A program made the translations under genes and the position numbers. Positions 6,469 through 13,904 of a stretch of DNA of 14,803 nt are shown here, piece by piece. Source of the DNA: Acidobacteriota bacterium (GTDB lineage Bacteria > Acidobacteriota > Blastocatellia > Pyrinomonadales > Pyrinomonadaceae); assembly GCA_024640445.1 (NCBI GenBank), contig JAHEEZ010000071.1, positions 1-14,803 of the forward strand, in the 5' to 3' direction. A model generated the notes under the pieces. The model had not been told where the DNA came from and did not search any database. It saw nothing but the letters and a program-made list of their open reading frames with translations. Numbering within the stretch: the stretch's first letter is position 1; every line of letters starts with the position of its first letter.

Positions 6469-8580
6469 TCAGGGATTGGCCACTAAAGCCACACCGTTTA
6501 AGTTACCGTTGATCGTTATCGGCTGAACTGTAAACGAGTATTCCTTTGCATAAGCCCCGATCGAATAGTTCAGGCCCGGTTCAATTCCCGTAATTCGGAA
6601 ATAGCCGAGCTGGTTCGTGAGCGTCCAATGCAGACCTCCGCCCGACTCGGAGATCCCTACCCAGGCGCGGCTCAAAGGGCGACCGTCCGAAGTCGTTACA
6701 CGTCCGGCAACCGACACCGTGCTGACCGATCCGCCGCTCGGCGCCATCACCTGCACGACGATCGGAGATCCCGTCTTATAGAAACCGACGGTCGCGTCCT
6801 TCATTTCCGGAGGACTGTCTGAATCAAATCGGAAATTGTACATCGTGCCCCATCTGATCGCGTTAGCGTTTGGATTTTGGGCAAATGTCTCCGAGCTCCA
6901 GGTCATTTCGGATGCGGTCTGAGTTTGCGACCAGGGGGTGCTGCTGAATCCGGCATCACCGGTTGTTCCATCGGCGGACCAGCCCGGATGCTGCGGCGGC
7001 GCGTGAAATCCGATATTGCTCAACCCGGCTCCCGCCCCCACCGCGACACCAAAGGACCGGATCGCGCGGTCCAGGTTCTGGTTATAGACAGCGTACTCGT
7101 AATGCCATACGCCAGGTGACGGACTAGTTACCTTGTACGCTATCGCGCCAATTCCGTCATTGCCCGGAGCCGGTTCTATAGGAACGATCGTCGCGCCCGG
7201 CCAGGCATTGATAGCCGACTTGGCCCGCTCCGTGGAGCCAAGAGGGCTGAAGGCGTAGGAAGTACCCGTGCCGGTTACCGAATACTGGCGGTACGATACG
7301 TTGTTATACATATTGCACTCTCCGGGGTTCGCTTGGCACCACGTGTATTCGTGCAGCGTGACGTACTGTCCTTCCGCAAAATATGTAGCTCCCGGATTCA
7401 GAGTAGTATTCAAATCACTTATCTCGGTCAATATCCTGTGCGAGGGTCCGGCATGAGAATGGCCCGAGTGATCATTCGGTGGAGTTGACGAATCGCCCCT
7501 GGGAAATGCACCGGTAAACGGATTGATCCATGCGCGGGAACCGAGGTTCGGCCCGGCGTTCAAACTTGCTGAATAAGGATCCGAACATCCCGAACCAAGC
7601 CTGGAACCGCCTATGCCGTTGCAACCCAAAGCGCAAAGGTTCTGCGTCAAGGCTGTGAAGGCGTGTTTAACGCTGGATTGCCCGATCTGCTCAAAACGCT
7701 CGTCATTCGCCGCGCCGCCGCTCATTCGATAAAGGTTCTGCGGAATTGTCGGATGGTCATTGTTGGGCAGCGCGTTCCAGTTGAGATTCTCCTCACCGTA
7801 GTTGCAGGAGGTCGTACCCAAAGCCAGACCTACCTGAGACCCGCTGTTTGAGCCGAACTGCGACAGACCAAAAACATCGCCGACGACGACATCCGGCCCG
7901 GGAACCGAGCCCGCGTTGGGTGCCGTGACCGCAGGAAGCACTTCCGATACGATCACTCCATCGACCAGTTCAACTACCTCGACCGGGATCATAGTGGCCG
8001 AGATCGAGATCTCTCCCACAACCGAACCTGCCTGTTCAGGATGCCCGAGCTCCTTTGCAAACCGATCAGAGATCAGAAGCCTGCCGCCTGAAACTGTAAA
8101 CAGACGTTCTCCCGGCTGATAATTCATTTCGTGGCCATCGACGTTGAAGAATGGGAACCACGATTTTCGATCTCGGACGACGAACTCGTGCTGCTCACCC
8201 GGAAGACTTCTTTCGATGACCAGTTGATCATATGAAGCGCCAAGTTTGGCGGGAAGCTCCGCGGGACCTTTCGGGGTGATCGGCATTTCGCTTGGAATCG
8301 GCCCGCGCAATACATCGTCAAACACCATGATCGTAAAGAAGGCGTTTCGTTCCGAATCAAACCGCAGCTCGCTCATTCCGGGAGCTTTCGAACGCTGACG
8401 AACGCCGTTAAGCCGATCCAGATCGAGTTTCATCGATACTGTTCCGCTTGAGACGATCATCTTTTCAAGGGTACCGCTATCGCCTTTCGACGCGGTCTTC
8501 GCAGGTTCGGCGAAGGAGCCGAACAGACCCACCATTGCCAGAACGAGCACTACAAAAGCTGCAAGAAGTGTATTACGCAT
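6469..8580 (-). CDS. Large secreted protein with Cys-containing central domain and C-terminal carboxypeptidase-regulatory-like domain (703 aa)
   Basis: Residues 1-24 form a Sec signal (core LLAAFVVLVLAMVGLF, then GSFA). Residues 25-220 are beta-rich with no family I know. The central part (about 230-530) holds LNWNALPNNDHPTIPQNLYR, FEQIGQSSVKHAF, LGSGCSDPYSASLN and WINPFTGAFP, a pattern I recall from uncharacterised secreted proteins of Planctomycetota and Acidobacteriota. It has six cysteines (259, 316, 320, 332, 415, 422), possibly disulfides, and a His-rich patch DHSGHSHAGPSH (370-381). Residues 623-703 look like a CarboxypepD_reg domain: VAGRVTTSDGRPL, then TNQLGYFRITGIEPG. The ATG at 8580 is chosen because the signal peptide starts there; no good ribosome binding site is seen. 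The frame extends to 8718, but that part is not signal-like. No enzyme motif; a surface-binding role is a guess. Confidence 0.8.
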   Translation of the reverse strand: MRNTLLAAFVVLVLAMVGLFGSFAEPAKTASKGDSGTLEKMIVSSGTVSMKLDLDRLNGVRQRSKAPGMSELRFDSERNAFFTIMVFDDVLRGPIPSEMPITPKGPAELPAKLGASYDQLVIERSLPGEQHEFVVRDRKSWFPFFNVDGHEMNYQPGERLFTVSGGRLLISDRFAKELGHPEQAGSVVGEISISATMIPVEVVELVDGVIVSEVLPAVTAPNAGSVPGPDVVVGDVFGLSQFGSNSGSQVGLALGTTSCNYGEENLNWNALPNNDHPTIPQNLYRMSGGAANDERFEQIGQSSVKHAFTALTQNLCALGCNGIGGSRLGSGCSDPYSASLNAGPNLGSRAWINPFTGAFPRGDSSTPPNDHSGHSHAGPSHRILTEISDLNTTLNPGATYFAEGQYVTLHEYTWCQANPGECNMYNNVSYRQYSVTGTGTSYAFSPLGSTERAKSAINAWPGATIVPIEPAPGNDGIGAIAYKVTSPSPGVWHYEYAVYNQNLDRAIRSFGVAVGAGAGLSNIGFHAPPQHPGWSADGTTGDAGFSSTPWSQTQTASEMTWSSETFAQNPNANAIRWGTMYNFRFDSDSPPEMKDATVGFYKTGSPIVVQVMAPSGGSVSTVSVAGRVTTSDGRPLSRAWVGISESGGGLHWTLTNQLGYFRITGIEPGLNYSIGAYAKEYSFTVQPITINGNLNGVALVANP

Positions 8581-8741
8581 AGTTTCAGTTTTTGCCGCTT
8601 GGGCATTGCAAATTGAACGACCTAATTGTTCTAGGGTTAATTTGGGGTGAATAGTTTTGTACACCACAATAGGGCAATTAATCAAGAAAGATATACAATT
8701 ACTGCTCTGCACGAACACCTCGAAAAGGTCCGGTTCAGGTT
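8581..8741. promoter_or_regulatory. AT-rich divergent promoter region
   Basis: This gap is markedly more AT-rich than its surroundings and separates the two divergent genes. For the minus gene, TTGATT (8685-8680) and TACAAA (8661-8656) are spaced by 18 bases and form a plausible sigma-70 promoter. For the plus gene, TACAAT (8694-8699) is a good -10 but has no clear -35. These are by-eye matches. Confidence 0.35.
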
Positions 8742-10646
8742 ATGAAGGACGGTTGTACAGCTAAAGAAGACAAGAAGCCGAGGTCGATCGAGCTCCCGGT
8801 CTTGCCCGGCACTCCTGCAATAGACGGCAAGATCCGGAAGTCCCGGACCGGCCGTTGGCGCGCGGCTGCCCTGATCACCCTGAATCTCGTAATGACCGCC
8901 CACTTCATACAGTGGTGGTTTATGGGCGAGACTGTTTCGCCGATCGAGCCTTCCGAGTCGATGTTCACGATCCAGAACGGCGCCGTAAACGCAGGATTCA
9001 TTTTCTTTGTCCTTGCCATCCTCTCGACGCTCATATTCGGGCGGTTCGTATGCGGATGGGGCTGTCACATCGTCGCGCTTCAGGACCTGTGCGCCTGGAT
9101 GCTGAAGAAGATCGGACTGAAGCCGAGGCCTTTCCGTTCCAGGCTTCTGATCTTCGTACCTGTCATAGTAGCGCTGTACATGTTCGTCTGGCCCACGGTT
9201 TACAAATACCTGGCGGTGGCGGGACGAGAGCCGATCTTCCCGGGGTTCACCAACCATTTGATCACTACCGAGTTCTGGGCCACATTCCCTCCGGTCGCCG
9301 TAGCCATACCCTTTCTCTTCATCTGCGGGTTCGTGACTGTCTATTTTTTGGGATCGAAAGGATTCTGCACGTATGCCTGTCCCTACGGAGGCGTTTTCGG
9401 GATCGCGGAAAAGGTGTCGCCCGGGCGGATCCGTGTGACCGACGCCTGCAACCAGTGCGGACATTGCACGGCGACCTGCACATCGAACGTCCTCGTACAC
9501 GCGGAAGTGAAGGAACACGGGATGGTCGTGGATCCGGGATGCATGAAATGCATGGATTGCGTCAGCGTCTGTCCGACCGACGCCCTCTATTTCGGATTCG
9601 GCAAGCCATCCCTTACGACCCGGGATTCAATTCCTCGAACCTATTCCCTGTCGTGGCCTGAAGAGGGAGCGGCGGCGCTGATCTACTTCTTCAGCTTTTT
9701 GGCCGTGTGGGATGTTTACCAGCTTGTACCGATGCTTATGGCGCTCGGGATCGCCTCGGTCACAACATTTCTTGCACTCAGATCGTGGAAACTGCTGCGG
9801 TCAGAGGACCTGACCTTTTATAAGTTCCATTTGAAAAGTTCCGGCAAGATCGCGACTGCAGGCATGGTCTTCCTCGGCTTCGCCGCTATCTGGATCGGTC
9901 TGAATACTCACAGTGGCTGGGTTCACTATCACGAATCAGCCGGCACGCGCGCTTATGAGCAAATACAGGTGCCCGACGAGCTTGCCCTCGCACAGGCGGA
10001 CCCCGGCCGTTGGCTCAGCCAGGCTGATCGAGGCTATATCGAGGAAGGCAAGAAGCATTTGAACTACGCTTTCGGTCCAGGTCTTTTCGTGAACGGCGTC
10101 GCCGTGCCAAAGCTTGCGTGGATGGAGTTCTTATCCGGCGACGCGGAACGGTCGGTAGACCTGCTTTCAAAGGCAGCCGCGTACCAGCATGGTCAGGCAA
10201 GGGCTTTGAGCCTCTATTACAAGGGTGCGATCCTGAACCGGACCGGCCGATACAAAGAGGCGCTTGCGAGTCTCGATCAGTCACTGGACGAGCGGTCCGA
10301 TCTGGTCCTTGCGCGAGTGGAACAAGGCGAGGCATTTTGGCGGTTGGGTCGCCGGAAGGAAGCCGTGTCCGTATGGAGTGAGGTCTCAAAGGCGAACGAA
10401 AGCCTGGTCCTGGTAAACTGTTTTCTTTCCGGTGCCGCTCAATCGGAGGGTGATTCGGCGGCGGCGATCGCCTATGAAAAGAAAGCCGACGCCTACACAC
10501 CCGCGAATCCTTATTTTCACTGGATGCTTGGCCTTCGGCTTCGGAACGTGGGAATGACCGAGCTGTCCGACAAGCACTTCGCGATCGCGTCCCGGCTGAA
10601 TTCCAAGACCGGGACACTCGGGGGGACCGATCTGAATCGGAAATGA
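8742..10646 (+). CDS. Membrane polyferredoxin (NapH/CcoG-like 4Fe-4S protein) with C-terminal TPR-like region (634 aa)
   Basis: An integral membrane iron-sulfur protein. Hydrophobic segments lie near residues 41-60, 84-100, 133-157, 185-204, 309-346 and 370-388. CGWGC (104-108) and FCTYACP (Cys209, Cys213) are the paired Cys motifs at membrane ends seen in the NapH/NosR/CcoG group. Two 4Fe-4S ferredoxin motifs follow: CNQCGHCTATC (236-246) and CMKCMDCVSVCP (267-278), both with all four cysteines. After the last membrane segment, residues 430-620 are helical with TPR-like repeats (ALSLYYKGAILNRTGRYKEA, LVLARVEQGEAFWRLGRRKEA, PYFHWMLGLRLRNVGM). Such proteins pass electrons between the quinone pool or cytoplasm and a periplasmic reductase. 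No reductase, cytochrome or maturation gene lies within the window, so the partner is unknown; the TPR tail may dock it. The ribosome binding site before 8742 is weak. Confidence 0.85.
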   Translation: MKDGCTAKEDKKPRSIELPVLPGTPAIDGKIRKSRTGRWRAAALITLNLVMTAHFIQWWFMGETVSPIEPSESMFTIQNGAVNAGFIFFVLAILSTLIFGRFVCGWGCHIVALQDLCAWMLKKIGLKPRPFRSRLLIFVPVIVALYMFVWPTVYKYLAVAGREPIFPGFTNHLITTEFWATFPPVAVAIPFLFICGFVTVYFLGSKGFCTYACPYGGVFGIAEKVSPGRIRVTDACNQCGHCTATCTSNVLVHAEVKEHGMVVDPGCMKCMDCVSVCPTDALYFGFGKPSLTTRDSIPRTYSLSWPEEGAAALIYFFSFLAVWDVYQLVPMLMALGIASVTTFLALRSWKLLRSEDLTFYKFHLKSSGKIATAGMVFLGFAAIWIGLNTHSGWVHYHESAGTRAYEQIQVPDELALAQADPGRWLSQADRGYIEEGKKHLNYAFGPGLFVNGVAVPKLAWMEFLSGDAERSVDLLSKAAAYQHGQARALSLYYKGAILNRTGRYKEALASLDQSLDERSDLVLARVEQGEAFWRLGRRKEAVSVWSEVSKANESLVLVNCFLSGAAQSEGDSAAAIAYEKKADAYTPANPYFHWMLGLRLRNVGMTELSDKHFAIASRLNSKTGTLGGTDLNRK

Positions 10647-10694
10647 GACCGATCGTCGTCTGAAGGGTATTGACTGAAGCGACTCGGCCGGAGC

Positions 10695-10712
10695 GCAGGC
10701 AGCCTTGCCTGC
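10695..10712. repeat. Short hairpin in the gap before the D-aminopeptidase
   Basis: GCAGGCA and TGCCTGC pair perfectly around GCCT. It sits in the 108-base gap between the polyferredoxin and the D-aminopeptidase genes and has no T-run. It may be a REP-like intergenic element or an mRNA processing hairpin; it suggests the two genes need not be one transcript. Confidence 0.4.
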
Positions 10713-10754
10713 AATGAGCGCGGAGCGCGAAACTGCACCGAAGGAGAGACAACT

Positions 10755-11654
10755 ATGAGATCTTGCGCGATTTGTTTGGTACTCTTGCTGATCGGAATGT
10801 TCACCATTGTCGAAGGACAGCAAAAGAAGATGAAGATATACATTTCAGCCGATATGGAAGGCGTCGTCGGAGTGGTTTCGGGGGATCAGTTGTCGCCCGG
10901 AGGATTCGAATACGAGCGTTTCCGGGGCTTTATGACCGCTGAGGTCAACGCCGCTATCGAAGCGGCGTTCGAGGCCGGGGCGACCGAAATTGTCGTCAGC
11001 GATTCGCACGGCAACGCGCAGAACCTTCTGATCGAGAAGCTGCCGAAGAACATCCTGCTTGTACGTGGATTTCCGCGTCCGCTGGTGATGATGCAGGGCA
11101 TCGACGAGACATTCGACGGTGCGATCTATATCGGTTATCACGCCAGCACGACCAACCCGAAGGGAGTGCGAGCCCACACCATGTCGAGCGCGAGGCTGGC
11201 CGATGTCCGGCTCAATGACATCTCTGTGACGGAAGGCGGCTTCAACGCGGCGATCGCCGGTCATTTCAATGTGCCGATCATTATGGTCTCCGGAGACGAC
11301 GCGGCTGTCGAAGAAGTTTCGGCACTATTGGGCGATATTGAAGGTGCGGTGGTGAAGTGGAATTACGGGTTTCACTCCGCGAAAACGATGATGCCCGAAC
11401 CTGCGTACGCTTTGATCCGCGAAAAGGTTAAGAAAGCGATCGGACGGATCAAGGACTTCAAGCCGTACAAGGTCAAAACGCCGGTTCAGCTGGACGTCCG
11501 CTTCAAGAGTTACCGCCCGTCGGAACTCCTTAGCTATCTGTCGATCGTCGAACGCACTGATTCGCACAGCATAAGATTCATGGGCAAGGACATGATCGAA
11601 ACCTCGAAGTTCATGGAATTCATAATGAGCTACGAATCCGGACTGGAGCCTTAG
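10755..11654 (+). CDS. Exported M55 family D-aminopeptidase, DppA-like (299 aa)
   Basis: A zinc D-aminopeptidase of peptidase family M55. KIYISADMEGVVGV carries Asp33 and Glu35, SDSHG carries His85, GYHA carries His129, RAHT carries His141 and SVTEGGFNAAIAG carries Glu160. These correspond, with an offset of about 25, to the Asp8/Glu10/His60/His104/Glu133 zinc ligands and His115 catalytic residue known in Bacillus subtilis DppA. The offset equals the extra N-terminus (residues 1-22), a hydrophobic signal peptide ending near VEGQ, absent from cytoplasmic DppA. The enzyme is thus probably exported and would release N-terminal D-amino acids, for example from D-Ala-containing peptides of cell-wall origin. 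AAGGAG lies eight bases before the ATG. No dipeptide transporter genes accompany it, unlike the dpp operon. Whether it is soluble or anchored is not clear. Confidence 0.9.
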   Translation: MRSCAICLVLLLIGMFTIVEGQQKKMKIYISADMEGVVGVVSGDQLSPGGFEYERFRGFMTAEVNAAIEAAFEAGATEIVVSDSHGNAQNLLIEKLPKNILLVRGFPRPLVMMQGIDETFDGAIYIGYHASTTNPKGVRAHTMSSARLADVRLNDISVTEGGFNAAIAGHFNVPIIMVSGDDAAVEEVSALLGDIEGAVVKWNYGFHSAKTMMPEPAYALIREKVKKAIGRIKDFKPYKVKTPVQLDVRFKSYRPSELLSYLSIVERTDSHSIRFMGKDMIETSKFMEFIMSYESGLEP

Positions 11655-11746
11655 AATCCCGGACCGCTCCTCTCCAGTGATGAGGGATGAGTACTGAGGG
11701 ACCGTCGGCCTTTCCTGATCCCGAAATCTGAGTTAAATTCGTCCCT

Positions 11747-12325
11747 ATGAAAAAAGCAGCATTGATCTCGATCATCGCATTCGCACTGCTGTTCGCCGGC
11801 TGTCCGTCACCAAAGGTAGACGAGAAACCGGCCGGGCAGAAACCGCTTGTCGTATTTCTCGTCCGGCATGCCGAAAAGACCGATGACGGGAAGGACCCGG
11901 AACTTTCCGAAGAAGGGAAGAAACGCACCGAGGAACTTGCCGCCGTCCTGCTAAGCGCGAACGTCGAACACGTCCACAGCACCGACTTCATACGAACCCG
12001 CGAAACGGCAGCCTCTGTCGCAAAGCAAGCGGGAGTCGAGGTCGAAAAATACGATCCAAAGGACCTTGCGGGATTCGCAAAGAAGCTGAAGGAAACAGGC
12101 GGGCGCCATCTTGTGGTCGGCCACAGCAACACGACACCCGAGCTAACAAAGCTCCTTGGCGGAGACCCCGGAACCGAGATCAACGAAAAGAGTGAGTACG
12201 ACCGGCTATACATCGTGACGATAGGAATGGACGGCACGGTGAACAGTGTGTTGATGCGGTACGGCAAAGCGTTCGATACAGAGAACGCCGAAGGAAATCC
12301 TGAAGAAAAGACCAAGATGTTTTAG
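11747..12325 (+). CDS. Histidine phosphatase superfamily lipoprotein (192 aa)
   Basis: A lipoprotein signal ends LFAGC (Cys19). The mature domain shows the phosphoglycerate mutase/SixA-type core: FLVRHAEKT with Arg40 and the phosphorylated His41, LSEEGKKRTEELA, STDFIRTRETA with the second phosphate-binding Arg (83 or 85), and VVGHSNT with His126. Acid/base and phosphate residues are all visible. The length fits the small, SixA-like branch. Such enzymes remove phosphate from small molecules or phosphohistidine; an outer location suggests a periplasmic phosphoester. The ATG at 11747 begins the signal peptide, but no Shine-Dalgarno is seen. Its stop is 51 bases before the LOV-phosphatase start on the same strand, so the two may be co-transcribed. 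The charged tail (EGNPEEKTKMF) is unremarkable. Confidence 0.87.
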   Translation: MKKAALISIIAFALLFAGCPSPKVDEKPAGQKPLVVFLVRHAEKTDDGKDPELSEEGKKRTEELAAVLLSANVEHVHSTDFIRTRETAASVAKQAGVEVEKYDPKDLAGFAKKLKETGGRHLVVGHSNTTPELTKLLGGDPGTEINEKSEYDRLYIVTIGMDGTVNSVLMRYGKAFDTENAEGNPEEKTKMF

Positions 12326-12376
12326 ACCATCGGACGGTAGCGACTGAAACGATCGTCTGCTGAACGGTTGAAGAAT

Positions 12377-13597
12377 ATGGACAAGACCGAAAAGGCGCAG
12401 CCACCTCTCAATGACAGCGGCCCCGATATTCCTAACCTTCTTCTTCTAAAGGACCGCGCACTGGACATCGCTGCGGAGGGAATAACGATCGCCGATATGC
12501 GTTCGCCGGACCAACCGCTCATTTACATAAACGAGGGTTTTGAAAGGCTGACGGGATATTCCGCGAGTGCCATGCTCGGGAAGAATTGTCGTTTTCTACA
12601 GGGAGGGGAAACTGATCCTGAAACTGTCGAGCAGATACGAGTTGCCCTGGCAACCGGAAGGGAATGCACAGTGGAGATCCTCAACCACAAGAATGACGGC
12701 GAACCATTTTGGAACCGGCTTTCGCTCACGCCTGTGAGGGATTCTTCTGGCGTGGTCACCCATTTTATCGGCGTTCAGTCAGACATCACAAACAGAAAGA
12801 ATGTTGAGGAAGCCCTGCGTGAAGCCAACCAACAACTCGAAGAAGCAAACCGGCGAATGGTTAGCAATCTTGAGGCTGCGGCACGGATTCAACGGTCATT
12901 GCTTCCCGAAGAGCTACAGATCTTCGAAGGAATATCCTTTTCATCCGTAGTCCAGCCCTGTGATGAACTCGGCGGAGATGCACTTAATGTCGTCCCGCTC
13001 GCCGGAAACTGCTATGCGGTCTATGCCGTCGACGTCAGCGGACACGGTGTTCGTGCCTCGCTCTTATCGGTTACTCTGAGCCACTGGTTTTCGCGTGTCT
13101 TGTCAGGTCCCAAGGGCAAGGGTTTCGAATTTACACCGGTTGAGGTTGCCGAGGAACTAAATAGGCAATTTAAGATGGACTCCGACAACGTCCAGTATTT
13201 TACGATGTGTTTCGGTATCGTAGATGTTGATGAGGGGAAGTTCTCTTATGTCACCGCGGGAGCTCCGCCGGTAATCGTGGTGCGGGGCAATTCAGAATCC
13301 GAGGTGCTTGAGATAGAAGGATTTCCGGTTGGTCTGGTGGAAGTAGCCGGTTACACGGAGACAGTGGTCGATCTCTCACCATCGGACAGGGTTTTCCTTT
13401 ATACGGATGGGGTCATCGAGGCTGAGGATCACGCCGAGGTAGGATATGGCACGGACCGGCTAGCCGCCGCCTTGTTGAAACAGGGCTCATTGGACTTGGG
13501 CGACACCGTCGATGCGGTGCTCCGAGACGTTTCGTCCTGGGAAGCTACCGAAGGCCATCGGGACGATGTGTCGATGCTTGCGTTCGAACTTTCTTAG
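12377..13597 (+). CDS. Blue-light LOV sensor fused to SpoIIE/PP2C-type serine phosphatase (RsbU-like, 406 aa)
   Basis: Residues 30-138 are a PAS domain of the LOV class: GKNCRFLQ holds the photoactive Cys71 that forms the flavin adduct, ILNHKNDGEPFWN gives flavin-contacting Asn103 and Asn113, and FIGVQSDIT gives Gln134 that senses the adduct. A coiled-coil linker (about 139-176, REANQQLEEANRRM) leads into IQRSLLPEE, the usual start of RsbU-like phosphatases. The SpoIIE domain shows GGD (Asp201), DVSGHG (Asp219), TDGVIEA (Asp344) and RDDVS (Asp396/397), the metal-binding acids. The expected job is blue-light-controlled dephosphorylation of an anti-sigma antagonist (STAS protein), though no STAS or kinase gene lies in the window. 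There is no signal peptide. The ATG at 12377 is preferred to the TTG at 12368, which adds three residues; neither has a strong ribosome binding site. It ends in a gap containing the mobile element. Confidence 0.92.
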   Translation: MDKTEKAQPPLNDSGPDIPNLLLLKDRALDIAAEGITIADMRSPDQPLIYINEGFERLTGYSASAMLGKNCRFLQGGETDPETVEQIRVALATGRECTVEILNHKNDGEPFWNRLSLTPVRDSSGVVTHFIGVQSDITNRKNVEEALREANQQLEEANRRMVSNLEAAARIQRSLLPEELQIFEGISFSSVVQPCDELGGDALNVVPLAGNCYAVYAVDVSGHGVRASLLSVTLSHWFSRVLSGPKGKGFEFTPVEVAEELNRQFKMDSDNVQYFTMCFGIVDVDEGKFSYVTAGAPPVIVVRGNSESEVLEIEGFPVGLVEVAGYTETVVDLSPSDRVFLYTDGVIEAEDHAEVGYGTDRLAAALLKQGSLDLGDTVDAVLRDVSSWEATEGHRDDVSMLAFELS

Positions 13598-13662
13598 AGC
13601 ACTGTAACCAGTTGGCCGGTTTCGGCGGAAAGTGAGACCGATCGGTGTACTGGTCACACAAT

Positions 13663-13855
13663 ACAAGAAGAGGCTGTCCGAATAGCAATTCAATACTCTT
13701 CCCTTGCCTCCTCCGATCGTTCTGCTTCACTCTTGAAGAAATCAGTTGCCCCCCGCTTCAGCGGGGGGCAACTGATGTGTTCCATCAGCCGGGCTTGACG
13801 ATCCAGATCGTCAGCAAACATTTTTCGATCAACTTTTCAGACAGCCTCTTCTTGT
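13663..13855. mobile_element. MITE-like element or IS remnant with terminal inverted repeats (193 bp)
   Basis: ACAAGAAGAGGCTGTC (13663-13678) is the exact reverse complement of the right end (13840-13855), and pairing continues with two mismatches for seven more bases. The ends contain GAGGCTGTC(T)GAAAAG, a sequence I associate with terminal repeats of IS5/IS1182-type insertion sequences. The interior (about 160 bases) has no transposase and contains a perfect long hairpin. I find no clear target duplication. A non-autonomous MITE is the best reading; a deleted IS copy is possible. The IS family is from memory, not a search. Confidence 0.6.
13741..13776. repeat. Perfect 16-bp hairpin with TTCA loop inside the MITE-like element
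   Basis: ATCAGTTGCCCCCCGC (13741-13756) and its exact reverse complement (13761-13776) flank TTCA. This long GC-rich stem could act as a bidirectional transcription block between the two convergent genes, but T-runs are lacking. A weaker seven-base stem (TGACGAT at 13796-13802 with ATCGTCA at 13807-13813) follows. Confidence 0.75.
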
Positions 13856-13904
13856 TCGGCTTGGTAGCAAAGAACTATCAAGATTCTTAAGATCCTGCCA
13901 TGTT

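Larger units (their letters stand above)
13598..13904. other. Non-coding convergent gap (307 bases)
   Basis: The gap between the LOV phosphatase and the convergent katG holds a palindrome ACCGATCGGT at about 13637-13646, the MITE-like element (13663-13855) with its internal hairpins, and about 50 AT-rich bases before the katG stop. No gene is seen and there is no T-run terminator clearly serving either neighbour. Confidence 0.6.

Noticed and set aside
6291..6512. Small plus-strand frame with several cysteines (CLSCLRG, CDLC), a possible zinc-binding miniprotein
   Set aside because: It runs through the intrinsic terminator of the opposite gene and into that gene's coding end, and has no ribosome binding site; the cysteines look accidental.
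8581..8718. Longer N-terminus (46 residues) for the 703-aa secreted protein
   Set aside because: The Sec signal starts at the ATG at 8580, and the extra part runs through the AT-rich promoter region and overlaps no ribosome binding site.
8682..9518. Open frame of 278 codons on the minus strand over the polyferredoxin gene
   Set aside because: Antisense to the ferredoxin and membrane motifs; its product is charged low-complexity sequence without a domain.
11620..12315. Open frame of 231 codons on the minus strand across the histidine phosphatase gene
   Set aside because: It is antisense to a gene with clear catalytic motifs, rich in Ser/Pro/Phe as expected from a shadow frame, and has no recognisable domain.
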